DNA of 64,000 nt, taken from positions 248,001-312,000 of the forward strand of contig CAJYDM010000003.1 of the NCBI GenBank assembly GCA_913757435.1, given 5' to 3'. Positions within the stretch are counted from its first letter, which is position 1, and every line of letters starts with the position of its first letter. The notes below the pieces were generated by a model. It did not search any database, was not told the DNA's origin, and was given only the letters and a program-made list of their open reading frames with translations. The position numbers were made by a program, and so were the translations under genes. Shown one piece after another: positions 55,974 through 64,000 of the stretch. Origin of the DNA: Syntrophomonas sp. DTU019 (GTDB lineage Bacteria; Bacillota; Syntrophomonadia; Syntrophomonadales; Syntrophomonadaceae).

Positions 55974-56206
55974 CAATACTGCCCCTTTCTTTACATAAAT
56001 TTTCCTCACCTGTTTGCAGAGTAACAATAATGCCTCAAGCTGTCAAACCCTGTTTATCAGGTAATCATACCGTTTTTCTACAAAAATACAAATCCGCCCG
56101 CGGTAACTAATACCGGGGCGGATGACAGGGTCAGTATGATTTAGGGTTATCTTTAAATAATAAAAGACTACTACGTCGAGGAGCAGGGAGATTTATTCGC
56201 CTTTAT

Positions 56207-56416
56207 CTACTTTAAGATATCCTTGGCTCGGGAACAGGTTTTCATATGGCCTCTTTCAATACCATCACAAAAGGGCATGGATTTTGATTGACCGCAGCGG
56301 CATAAGGCGAACGGTTCCTGACGGGGAATGGTCTTGCCGTTATCGTCTATCAAGTCGGCATGGCCGGCAATAATTATGGGACCCTGATTCAAAATCTGAA
56401 TGCGCGTATCTGCCAT
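56207..56416 (-). CDS. CDGSH-type iron-sulfur protein, variant ligand spacing
   Basis: 69 aa from ATG 56416 behind AGGAGG. ILNQGPIIIAGHADLIDDNGK then CRCGQSKSMPFCDG. The CDGSH motif (C-x-C-x2-S-x3-P-x-C-D-G-x-H) binds [2Fe-2S] with three Cys and one His. Here His comes four residues after the Gly (CDGIERGH) instead of two. Either His coordination is altered or another residue ligates. Longer upstream frame lacks a site and is not counted. Confidence 0.8.
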   Translation of the reverse strand: MADTRIQILNQGPIIIAGHADLIDDNGKTIPRQEPFALCRCGQSKSMPFCDGIERGHMKTCSRAKDILK

Positions 56417-56675
56417 TTCATAACCTCCTGCAATTGCTATTTTATCTTTCCCATAGCAGGCTTGCCGCATGCATGAAGTCACTATGGCAGCAGTTATGAA
56501 TATGGATTTAAAGGACTCATTAGGGCCAAAAAGGCTGAAAAATGGCCTCAAATAGACGTTACCATGTGAGAATGCTGATAAAATCGGCACATCCAGGCTA
56601 AGCCTATTTGTCTAATTAATTGTAAATCCGCTATTATAACATAGGAATATCCAAAATAGAACATCAAAGACCAAC
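56417..56675. other. Intergenic, nothing recognised
   Basis: Between the CDGSH gene and the c-di-AMP riboswitch. A/T-rich, no ORF or hairpin that I can support. It must hold the promoters of the - strand CDGSH gene and of the riboswitch RNA. Confidence 0.3.
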
Positions 56676-56815
56676 AAAATCGGCCATTCTCAAGCTAAAT
56701 TCCGGACAGACTTGCCGGAAGCGGGGGAACCAATATTGGGGTGAATCCAGTTTATCTGGTAGGGCCACCCACAGCCCGAATCCGTCAGCTAACCTCGCCA
56801 GCGTTTTCAGGGGGA
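56676..56815 (+). promoter_or_regulatory. c-di-AMP riboswitch (ydaO/yuaA class)
   Basis: Conserved blocks GCGGGGGAACCA, TTGGGGTGAATC, GTAGGG, GCCCGAATCCGTCAGCTAAC and CTCGCCAGCG occur in the right order and spacing. This class turns genes off when c-di-AMP is high and controls osmolyte and K+ uptake or cell wall genes. The next gene is opuAA, in agreement. A downstream A/T-rich inverted sequence ending in CCCTTTTT (about 56826-56884) may be the expression platform. Confidence 0.88.
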
Positions 56816-57006
56816 GAATGGGGAATTGAATTCCTTCTTAATTAAAAGCCTGCATAATTCTCAATTGAAGGTGTTTCCCTTTTTCCTAAATTACTTCGGT
56901 GATATTAATTGGTTCGAATGGTCACCTTATTAATGAACGACCGGTTGCATTATGCATACGGGCTATATTTCTTTGCTATTAAGCGAGAAATGAAGGAAGG
57001 GATGTA

Positions 57007-58203
57007 ATGGAAAAAATCAAAGTTCAAAATCTAACCAAGATCTACGGCCATAATACGGATAAAGCACTGCAAATGGTGCATAATGGCTCAAGCAACCAGG
57101 AAATACGGGAAAAGACCAAACAGGTGGTCGGGGTCAGAGATGCTTCTTTTGCCGTAGAGCAGGGTGAATGTTTCGTAATTATGGGTCTTTCAGGCAGTGG
57201 CAAATCGAGTTTGCTGCGCTGCATAAACCGTCTTATTAAGGCGACAGAGGGACAGATATTAATAGATGGTGAGGATGTCAACCAAATGTCATCGCAGCGC
57301 TTGGAGAAGCTTCGCCAAGAGAAAATGGCTATGGTCTTTCAGCGCTTCGCTTTACTGCCTCACCGGACGATTTTAGATAATATCGCTTATGGCCTGGAAG
57401 TACAGGGCGTACAACGCCCGGTACGATTGGAAAAAGCCAGTCAGGCCTTAGAATTGGTCGGGTTAAAGGGATGGGAAGATTCTTATCCCGACAGTCTGAG
57501 CGGCGGTATGCAGCAGCGGGTGGGTATTGCCCGGGCTTTAGCCACCGATCCTGATATTCTGCTTATGGATGAACCATTTAGCGCCCTGGACCCTCTGATC
57601 AGGCAGGATATGCAGGATGAACTTTTGGATATCCAACAAAAGCTGCAAAAAACCATTTTATTTGTCACTCATGATCTGGACGAAGCCTTGAAAGTTGGGG
57701 ACCGTATAGCCTTGATGAAAGATGCCCGAATAGTGCAGATAGGCAATCCCGAAGAGATACTGCTTTCACCAGCCAGTGATTATGTGGCTCGTTTTGTGGA
57801 AAATGTCAATCGTTCACGGGCCTTGACAGCCTCAGCAGTGATGGTCAAACCCCGCGCGGTGGCCCATCCCAAAGACGGTCCTTTAACCGCCCTGACCTTT
57901 ATGGAAAGACACGGTTTATCCACTATATTTGTAACCGACCGTAGCGGACGATTGCAGGGATATGTACAGGCTGAAGACGCCTCGGATCTGGTTGATAAGG
58001 GCATCAGAGAGTTGGATGGTATAATTCAGCATGACATGCCTACTGCCGCACCAGATACTATGCTGGCTGACATTCTGGATACTCTGGCTTACTGCAAGGT
58101 GCCTGTTGCGGTTATTGATGAGCAAAGCAAATTAAAAGGTGTACTGGTGCGAGGTTCCGTAATCGCAGGCCTGGCCGGTGAGAGGAGAGGAAGTCATGAA
58201 TAG
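57007..58203 (+). CDS. opuAA: Glycine betaine/proline ABC transporter ATPase OpuAA
   Basis: 398 aa. ProV-type: long N-terminal helix ALQMVHNGSSNQEIREKTKQ, Walker A GLSGSGKSSLLRC, signature SGGMQQRVGIARAL, Walker B ILLMDEPFSALDPL, switch His VTHDLDEAL, then tandem CBS domains (about 280-395) that sense ionic strength or nucleotides. First gene of opuABC behind a c-di-AMP riboswitch. Confidence 0.95.
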   Translation: MEKIKVQNLTKIYGHNTDKALQMVHNGSSNQEIREKTKQVVGVRDASFAVEQGECFVIMGLSGSGKSSLLRCINRLIKATEGQILIDGEDVNQMSSQRLEKLRQEKMAMVFQRFALLPHRTILDNIAYGLEVQGVQRPVRLEKASQALELVGLKGWEDSYPDSLSGGMQQRVGIARALATDPDILLMDEPFSALDPLIRQDMQDELLDIQQKLQKTILFVTHDLDEALKVGDRIALMKDARIVQIGNPEEILLSPASDYVARFVENVNRSRALTASAVMVKPRAVAHPKDGPLTALTFMERHGLSTIFVTDRSGRLQGYVQAEDASDLVDKGIRELDGIIQHDMPTAAPDTMLADILDTLAYCKVPVAVIDEQSKLKGVLVRGSVIAGLAGERRGSHE

Positions 58204-59026
58204 TATTCCTAGATTACCGCTAGCCCGATGGACCGACCAAAGCATCGATTTCCTGCAGGGACATTGGGGTGCCTCCACACAGGCCTTCTCCGAGCAATTG
58301 GAAAGCTTTATTAAAGGGCTGCAGCTGATTCTAATCAGTATCCCGCCGGAGCTGTTTATTCTCGTTATGGTACTCCTGGCCTGGTGGCTAACCGGCGGTA
58401 AAATGGCCATATTCTCATTGATTGGTTTGTTTTTCATTTACAATGTGCAGTTATGGGCAGTCACTATGGAGACCTTAGCTATGGTGATAGCAGCTGTTCT
58501 ATTGTGTGCCGTGATAGGGATTCCATTAGGCATTCTATCTGCAAAAAGCATTACTGCTCATCGAATTATTGCCCCGGTTTTGGATTTCATGCAGACACTG
58601 CCAGCTTTTGTTTACTTATTGCCGGCTATTCCCTTTTTCGGGTTAGGCGTGGTTCCGGGGGTTCTTACTACTATAATTTTTGCCATGCCCCCGGTGATAA
58701 GACTCACCGACCTTGGCCTTAGACAGGTTCCAGAAGAATTAATCGAACTGGGTAAATCGTTTGGCTCCACCTTTTTTCAGATGCTGTTTAAGATTGAATT
58801 GCCTCTGGCCCGAGCGACAATACTAGCAGGGATCAACCAATGTATTATGCTGTCACTGTCCATGGTGGTCATCGCTGCTATGATAGGCGCCAAAGGCTTA
58901 GGTGGTGTGGTCTGGAGAGCCATACAGACGCTTAAATTCGGAATGGGGTTTGAAGCAGGAGTGGCTATCGTGGTGATTGCCATTATCCTGGATAGGATAA
59001 CTCAGAATCTAGGAAAGAATAAATAG
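58196..59026 (+). CDS. opuAB: Glycine betaine ABC transporter permease OpuAB
   Basis: 276 aa from ATG 58196, overlapping opuAA by 8 bp. About six membrane helices and the EAA-type loop PEELIELGKSFGSTFFQMLFKIELP. Imports compatible solutes with OpuAA and OpuAC. Confidence 0.94.
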   Translation: MNSIPRLPLARWTDQSIDFLQGHWGASTQAFSEQLESFIKGLQLILISIPPELFILVMVLLAWWLTGGKMAIFSLIGLFFIYNVQLWAVTMETLAMVIAAVLLCAVIGIPLGILSAKSITAHRIIAPVLDFMQTLPAFVYLLPAIPFFGLGVVPGVLTTIIFAMPPVIRLTDLGLRQVPEELIELGKSFGSTFFQMLFKIELPLARATILAGINQCIMLSLSMVVIAAMIGAKGLGGVVWRAIQTLKFGMGFEAGVAIVVIAIILDRITQNLGKNK

Positions 59027-59048
59027 GAAAGGGGAAATTGATTTGTTG

Positions 59049-59963
59049 ATGAAACGAAGGATGGCATTACTGTTGGTCGTGGTTATGATGGCTGCTTTCG
59101 CAGTGGGAGGGTGTTCTAACAATACTGCTAATCCCCCTGCAGGGGATCAGAGTGTGAAGGAGCAGTTTAAGGGCAAGATTATAGGTATCGATCCCGGGGC
59201 TGGACTCATGCAGGCTACCGACAAAGCTGTTGAACAGTATGGTCTGGATTACGAGGTTGTTGAAGGAAGCGACGCCACTATGGCGGCTGCCTTGAAGCAA
59301 GCCATTGATAATAAGGAATGGGTGATCGTAACCGGATGGACTCCACATTGGAAATTTGCCCGCTGGGACCTGAAATTCTTGGAAGACCCCAAGAAAGTAT
59401 ATGGTGAGGCGGAAACTATCAATACCATAGTGCGCAAAGGCCTCAAAGCCGACATGCCTGAAGTGTACGAGGTTTGTGATGCTTTCAAATGGGACGGCAA
59501 ACAGATCGGTTCCGCCATGGCATTAGCTGAAGATTTGGGCGATGATAAGGCTGCTGCCCGCAAGTGGGTGCAGGAAAACCAGGAATTGGTGAACAGCTGG
59601 CTGCCTGAAGGATATGATGCCTCCCAGACTACCACTAACTTTGACAAAGGACAGGTGGAGCTGCTCTATGTGGAATGGGCCTGTGCTAGGGCAGAAACCC
59701 ATGTAATGGCCGATGTGCTGCAGAATATTATGGGGTATCAAGTGGAAATGACTCCGGTAGGGGCGGGAGCCATGTATGAAGGCCTGGCTGCCGGTGAAGG
59801 TGATGCCATATTTACCGCCTGGCTGCCCATTACTCATGGTGATTACATGGCAGCGGTCAAAGACAAGGTGGAAGATCTGGGGCCCAGCTTTGAAGATGCC
59901 CGTATCGGGTTAGTAGTACCTAGCTATGTGACTATCAATTCTATTGAAGAACTGATGAAATAA
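59049..59963 (+). CDS. opuAC: Glycine betaine-binding lipoprotein OpuAC
   Basis: About 304 aa. Signal peptide and lipobox (AVGGCSNN), OpuAC/ProX ligand domain with GIDPGAGLMQATDKAV and aromatic residues (VTGWTPHWKFARWDLKF, FTAWLPITHGDY) for binding quaternary amines. TTG 59043 is an alternative start behind AAAGGGGA. Terminator follows at 59982. Confidence 0.94.
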   Translation: MKRRMALLLVVVMMAAFAVGGCSNNTANPPAGDQSVKEQFKGKIIGIDPGAGLMQATDKAVEQYGLDYEVVEGSDATMAAALKQAIDNKEWVIVTGWTPHWKFARWDLKFLEDPKKVYGEAETINTIVRKGLKADMPEVYEVCDAFKWDGKQIGSAMALAEDLGDDKAAARKWVQENQELVNSWLPEGYDASQTTTNFDKGQVELLYVEWACARAETHVMADVLQNIMGYQVEMTPVGAGAMYEGLAAGEGDAIFTAWLPITHGDYMAAVKDKVEDLGPSFEDARIGLVVPSYVTINSIEELMK

Positions 59964-59981
59964 GCACATCAAACAGCGTAG

Positions 59982-60010
59982 ATCCCCGCACCGGCGGGGA
60001 TCTTTTTTAG
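59982..60010 (+). terminator. Terminator of the opuA operon
   Basis: GATCCCCGC and GCGGGGATC form a 9-bp stem with a 4-base loop, then TTTTTT. Confidence 0.9.
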
Positions 60011-60098
60011 GTGTACCGGCGTATGCGCTGTACAATGTGTGTGAAGGCACCCGGTGCGGGTTAATAAGGCTAAAGCACACAGGGCATTGGTATGTTTT

Positions 60099-60626
60099 TT
60101 ATTTGGCATTCTTGATAGTCTGGTCGAATTGGTTTATCTTGTATTCCAGTTTGCTGTTCTTTAAATTGGCCCTGATTTCATCCATTTTTTCTTCAGGCCT
60201 CGCACCCCGGTTACCATAGAGCTCATCAACCAACATCATGATATCCTCAACAATGTTGTTGTATTTCGGATCCGTAATACTATTTATTTCATCACTGTGG
60301 TCAAATGAACTATGTACCTGAAGGTTCACCCAGGCTGCATCGATTTCAGCACCGAGCTTCTTGAATTCTTCATTTGAGTAGTCCTTGTTTATATCTTCCC
60401 TTAGCAGGGGTTTGGTCTGTTCCCATAAAGCAGTAACATGCTCTTTATAGGTGCTGTTATCTTCCTTACTGCTCCTATCAAAGCTAATCCTGGCAGAGAC
60501 TTCTGTATCAGCTTTCTTTACAGGGGCACTGGTCTGTTTGTTCTCAACCGGAGTTTCGCTTTTGCCACAAGATGAAGCCATCATAACGATGATTAACATA
60601 ATTAAAATTGAGAACGCTTTTTTCAC
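60099..60626 (-). CDS. Hypothetical lipoprotein
   Basis: 175 aa. Signal peptide with lipobox MASSCGKS, then a polar, helical domain (YKEHVTALWEQTKPLLREDI; IVEDIMMLVDELYGNRGARP). Not recognised. GGAGG upstream of the ATG. Convergent with opuA. Confidence 0.65.
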   Translation of the reverse strand: MKKAFSILIMLIIVMMASSCGKSETPVENKQTSAPVKKADTEVSARISFDRSSKEDNSTYKEHVTALWEQTKPLLREDINKDYSNEEFKKLGAEIDAAWVNLQVHSSFDHSDEINSITDPKYNNIVEDIMMLVDELYGNRGARPEEKMDEIRANLKNSKLEYKINQFDQTIKNAK

Positions 60627-61038
60627 CGCTTCTATACCTCCAACTCTTCTTTAATCTCATAACTGACTGTATCGTATTATCAGTTGCCCGCAGAATGCGT
60701 AGACCGTGACCTCCTCTATATTTCTCTTGCGTATACCGCTAGTTCACGAGCCTGCCTCGTACTCTACAAAGCTCAGCACATGATAGTAATTAAAAATGCC
60801 TCTTCTATTGATGTAAGGCCATCAGTCTTCGGTTTCCAGGCTTTTTTATCACCATCCCCTTACAAGTTTTACTAATTATATTATAAATTTTTCCATTAAA
60901 CCATATTAATATCAAACATAGCTCGGCCATTTAACATGGCTAGTATTAGACTCACATTTGCGTTAAACCGACTTCCTGGGATAACCTTTGATTTGTTCTC
61001 TGAAAACAATAATATGCGGGATGTTTAAATATATGGCC
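60627..61038. other. Intergenic, mostly unexplained
   Basis: About 410 bp between two - strand genes. AAGGCC (60817) and GGCTT(TTTTT) near 60840 suggest a weak + strand terminator. A 63-codon + strand frame (60684) has no ribosome binding site or recognisable motif. Possible small RNA, not supported further. Confidence 0.3.
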
Positions 61039-62586
61039 CTACTTCCGTAAAAACGAGCCTAGCAGGCCGCGTACCAGTTCACGGGCTACCTGGCGACCCA
61101 CCGTATTTACTGCCGTTTTGGCCATCTTCTCCATGGTGCTGTCGGCTTTGCGGCCTCGTTTTCGCGTTGTGCTTGGTTTTCCATAAGTGTCTTCATATTT
61201 ACCCCTTCTGGCACTGCGGTTCCGGGCTTCTTCTGCCTGTGCAGCTTTCTTTTCCCGATCCATTTTATCCTGCAGAAATTCATAGGCTGAATCACGGTCC
61301 ACGCTGTGCAGGTATTTGCCTCGCCAGGGGGAGCGTTCCAACTCCTGGTTTTTCCTGGCTTCAGGGGCTGGTCCTACCATGCTGCGGGGGGGCAGTATGA
61401 AAGCCTTTTCCACTACAGAAGGGCGTCCTTTCTCATCCAAAAAGGACACCAGGGCTTCTCCCACTCCCAGTTCGGTGATGACTTTTTCCACATCGAAAGC
61501 CGGATTCTGCCGGAAGGTTTGGCCTGCAGCCTTGATAGCCTTCTGATCCCCGGGGGTATAGGCGCGCAGAGCATGCTGCACCCGGTTGCCCAATTGTCCT
61601 AAAATCCGATCGGGGATGTCGGCAGGATTCTGGCTGATGAAATAAATGCCAATGCCTTTGGAACGGATCAACCGCACCACCTGCTCAATTCTTTCTATCA
61701 GCACCTTGGGGGCGTCATTAAACAACAGGTGAGCCTCGTCAAAGAAGAAAACCATTTTAGGCTTTTCAGGGTCACCCACCTCGGGCAGTTCCTCGAACAA
61801 CTCCGATAACAGCCACAACATAAAGGTGGAATAAAGAGTAGGAGATTGGAACAACTGAGTGCATTCCAGAATATTGATTACCCCCATGCCATCGGCATCG
61901 GTTTGGAACAGGTCTTTAATGTCCAACGCCGGCTCTCCGAAAAACATATCCCCGCCCTGCTCTTCCAGGACCAGCAGGGCGCGCTGTATGGCGCCAATGG
62001 ACTGTTTGGACATGGTACCATACTCAATCGTAAACTGTGAGGCGTTTTCCGCTACATAGACCAGCATGGATTTCAGGTCTTTCAAGTCCAGCAATAAGAG
62101 CCCTTGGTCGTCAGCGATGCGAAACACCAGATTTAAGACTCCGCTTTGGATTTCGGTGAGATTAAGGAGTCGGGCTAGGAGCAGGGGACCCATTTCTGAA
62201 ACCGTGGTCCGCACCGGCAAGCCTTGTTTGCCGAAAACATCCCAATAATGTACCGGGAAAGCTCGATATTGAAAACCCTTTAGTCCTAACTGTGCTATCC
62301 GTTCAGCTATCTTGGGATTGTTGCCGCCTGCCTCTACCATTCCGGACAGATCCCCCTTAATGTCTGAAAGGAAAACCGGGGTGCCTATGGAACTAAAGGC
62401 TTCAGCCAGGACCTGCAGGGTAATAGTTTTGCCGGTGCCAGTGGCTCCGGTTATCAAGCCATGGCGATTGGCCATATTGGCCAGCAGGTATAAGTCGTGT
62501 TCTCCTCGGGCAATAAAGAGATTGCTGTCCAGGATGCTCACTTCCTTTACTCTCTTATTTATTTCAATGGTTTCATAATTCAACAT
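61039..62586 (-). CDS. HerA-like/DUF853 ATPase
   Basis: 515 aa. Walker [17 protein letters not shown] near residue 50, Walker [13 protein letters not shown] near 280, arginine-rich C-terminus. Bacterial YjgR-like member of the HerA/FtsK fold group, often called helicase; function not well known. Lys/Ala/Glu-rich segment (about 440-480) before the C-terminal end. No nuclease partner (NurA/DUF4297) nearby, so no evidence of a defence system. Confidence 0.85.
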   Translation of the reverse strand: MLNYETIEINKRVKEVSILDSNLFIARGEHDLYLLANMANRHGLITGATGTGKTITLQVLAEAFSSIGTPVFLSDIKGDLSGMVEAGGNNPKIAERIAQLGLKGFQYRAFPVHYWDVFGKQGLPVRTTVSEMGPLLLARLLNLTEIQSGVLNLVFRIADDQGLLLLDLKDLKSMLVYVAENASQFTIEYGTMSKQSIGAIQRALLVLEEQGGDMFFGEPALDIKDLFQTDADGMGVINILECTQLFQSPTLYSTFMLWLLSELFEELPEVGDPEKPKMVFFFDEAHLLFNDAPKVLIERIEQVVRLIRSKGIGIYFISQNPADIPDRILGQLGNRVQHALRAYTPGDQKAIKAAGQTFRQNPAFDVEKVITELGVGEALVSFLDEKGRPSVVEKAFILPPRSMVGPAPEARKNQELERSPWRGKYLHSVDRDSAYEFLQDKMDREKKAAQAEEARNRSARRGKYEDTYGKPSTTRKRGRKADSTMEKMAKTAVNTVGRQVARELVRGLLGSFLRK

Positions 62587-62871
62587 CGACCGAGGTAATT
62601 CCTACAGTGGTTCAGGCTAACTTATAGTCCGTGGATTTCTTAATTTGGGGTATGATAACAATAACACAGAATTAATGTAGATGAGCAATTCAATGACAAA
62701 ATGGTGGCATTCCCTCATTAGCCCATCTTTTGTACCAAATGGAAGTCACTTTTTAATTGATTCTAGGGATAACAAGCCAGACGGGGAATGAAGGGGCAAA
62801 TGGGAGTGGTTCCGATTTGTCTTCTGAATGATAACAAAGATTACAGCAGAAAAACAAAGCAGGTGATATGT
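62587..62871. other. Divergent intergenic region
   Basis: 285 bp between divergent herA-like and rlmD genes. Must contain both promoters. No clear -35/-10 pair or dyad that I can defend. Confidence 0.3.
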
Positions 62872-64000
62872 TTGACACGTTGTTTAATTGATGGCATCAG
62901 TCACGACGGCCAGGGAGTAGGCCGACTGGAAGGGCTGGCGGTGTTCGTGCCCGGCGCGCTTCCCGGCGAGACTGTGGATATAGAAGTGACCCAGCGCAGG
63001 AAGAACTTCGCCCGCGCGCGGCTCAATGCAGTCTTGGAAGCTTCCCCGTACAGAACCGAGGCACCCTGTCCTTACTATTGGGAGTGCGGGGGCTGCGACT
63101 ATCAGCACGCTGAATACGACTTGCAGTTAGAATTAAAAACCCGAGTAGTAGACCAGACCCTGCAAAGGGTAGGGAAGATAGATACTACGGTTAATCCTTG
63201 CTTGCCATCCCCTGATATTTGGCGGTATCGCAACAAAGTTGCCTGGCATGGCAGGCCAAGCCGTGACGGCTGGCATTTGGGATATTATCGCTCCGATTGC
63301 CACGATATTCTGGAAGTCAAGAATTGCCTGTTAATCAGTGAGTCTATGCAGGAAATCAGTAACACTGTGGGGGAACAGTTACGGCAATTGCCACAGCCAC
63401 TGCCTGCCTTAGAAATAACCGTTAGGCAATCATCCGTTGATCATAAAATCATGGTTATTGTATCAGGTATAGAGCGGAAGCTGGTTCTGCAAACGCTTGA
63501 AGGCCAGTACCCAATGGGCGTTTCATGGATACACCACCAAGCGGAGCAGTGTTCGGTATTATCAGGCGAGCCATTGCTACGCGAGCAGCTGCATAATACC
63601 AGCTTTGAAATATCACCTATGGCCTTTTTTCAGGTCAACCACGGCCAGGCCGAGCAGATCTTGAAGATCATCACCCAATGGCTTGACCTTCAAGGCAATG
63701 AAGTAATCCTAGATGCTTACTGCGGGGTGGGGTCACTTGCCCTGCCCCTGGCTGGCCAAGTCCGAAAAGTCATGGGTATTGAGGCCTTTAAGCCCGCTGT
63801 GAAAGACGCCCAGGCCAATGCCCGTTTAAACGGGCTGCGCAATACAAGATTCCTGGCCGGTTTAACAGAAGATGTGATGCCCACTTTGACCAACCGCTTT
63901 GATGCCGTGATCCTGGACCCGCCCCGCAGCGGTTGCGCACCTGGGGTGGTGCAGTCCGTGGCTCGTTTAAACATCCCCCGGGTAGTCTACGTTTCCTGCG
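62872..64000 (+). CDS. rlmD: 23S rRNA (uracil-5)-methyltransferase RlmD-like, 3' truncated by window
   Basis: At least 376 residues, open to the end of the window. TTG 62872 with AGGTGA upstream. TRAM domain (GISHDGQGVGRLEGLAVFVPGALPGE), Fe-S cysteines CPYYWECGGC, SAM site (ILDAYCGVGSLALPLAG), DPPRSG and, at the very edge, VVYVSC with the catalytic Cys. Methylates rRNA (U1939-type) or tRNA; the exact target cannot be told from sequence. Confidence 0.9.
   Translation, partial: MTRCLIDGISHDGQGVGRLEGLAVFVPGALPGETVDIEVTQRRKNFARARLNAVLEASPYRTEAPCPYYWECGGCDYQHAEYDLQLELKTRVVDQTLQRVGKIDTTVNPCLPSPDIWRYRNKVAWHGRPSRDGWHLGYYRSDCHDILEVKNCLLISESMQEISNTVGEQLRQLPQPLPALEITVRQSSVDHKIMVIVSGIERKLVLQTLEGQYPMGVSWIHHQAEQCSVLSGEPLLREQLHNTSFEISPMAFFQVNHGQAEQILKIITQWLDLQGNEVILDAYCGVGSLALPLAGQVRKVMGIEAFKPAVKDAQANARLNGLRNTRFLAGLTEDVMPTLTNRFDAVILDPPRSGCAPGVVQSVARLNIPRVVYVSC

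Noticed and set aside
60684-60875. 63-codon + strand frame in the gap before herA
   Set aside because: No ribosome binding site and no motif; the - strand is equally open in parts.
61039-62586. HerA-like ATPase as part of an antiphage system
   Set aside because: No nuclease, Sir2 or other defence partner is adjacent; the protein is of the widespread YjgR/DUF853 type.

Overview
The window looks like chromosomal DNA of an anaerobic, endospore-forming member of the Clostridia. Evidence is a YyaC-type sporulation gene, T-box and c-di-AMP riboswitches, TTG/GTG starts behind strong purine-rich ribosome binding sites, an Rrf2/IscR-IscS-IscU cluster, an etfBA-fixCX electron-transfer operon and indolepyruvate:ferredoxin oxidoreductase. 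Overall gene content resembles Syntrophomonas-type butyrate oxidisers; that placement is inference from gene content, not from a marker gene.

Layout. 0-6 kb: an Rrf2 (CymR-like) regulator, then a tandem pair of IS21-family elements inserted as a unit (5-bp target duplication CCTGG). The first copy carries an exact 171-bp inversion that truncates its istB. 5.7-19 kb: sulfur metabolism and cofactors (mnmA, metA, fdhD, nadA, cysK, iscR-iscS-iscU, metY), interrupted by a copper block (intact copA between a 5'-truncated TauE/SafE-cupredoxin gene and a 3'-truncated response regulator). cysK and the first Rrf2 gene share the palindrome TCATATATGA, a likely common operator. 18.8-19.1 kb: a promoter, a long closing stem and a terminator with no ORF, a candidate structured RNA. 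19-27.5 kb: small cysteine-rich, DNRLRE and ferritin-like proteins, a GtrA/GtrB-type glycan cluster with a WsfD-like membrane protein, and a MacAB-like efflux operon. 27.8-31.1 kb: etfB-etfA-fixC-fixX. 31-45 kb: tRNA-Lys, phasin-like protein and UbiB kinase, a degenerate alkaline-phosphatase-fold protein, an alanine T-box ahead of alaR-alaT, a beta-CASP nuclease, a DnaD/DnaB-like replication pair, speE, hisC and yyaC. 45.5-47.9 kb: iorA-iorB. 48.7-49.8 kb: an NRDE (TANGO2-like) protein whose TfoX-C tail is cut by an in-frame TGA.

49.9-55.2 kb is the most unusual part: a RuBisCO-like protein (RLP), a PEP-hydrolase-like TIM barrel, a ComB-type (2-phosphosulfolactate phosphatase family) protein, a Tm-1-like/UPF0261 protein and a second PEP-hydrolase-like barrel, all on one strand. 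This looks like a carbon or organophosphate pathway I cannot assign. The RLP N-terminal half reads through only if about nine single-base deletions are restored, while the neighbouring genes are intact. 55.2-64 kb: lipoproteins, a variant CDGSH protein, a c-di-AMP riboswitch controlling a glycine betaine ABC transporter (opuA), a HerA-like ATPase and the 5' part of an RlmD-type RNA methyltransferase running off the end.

No CRISPR array, rRNA, phage region or replication origin was seen.
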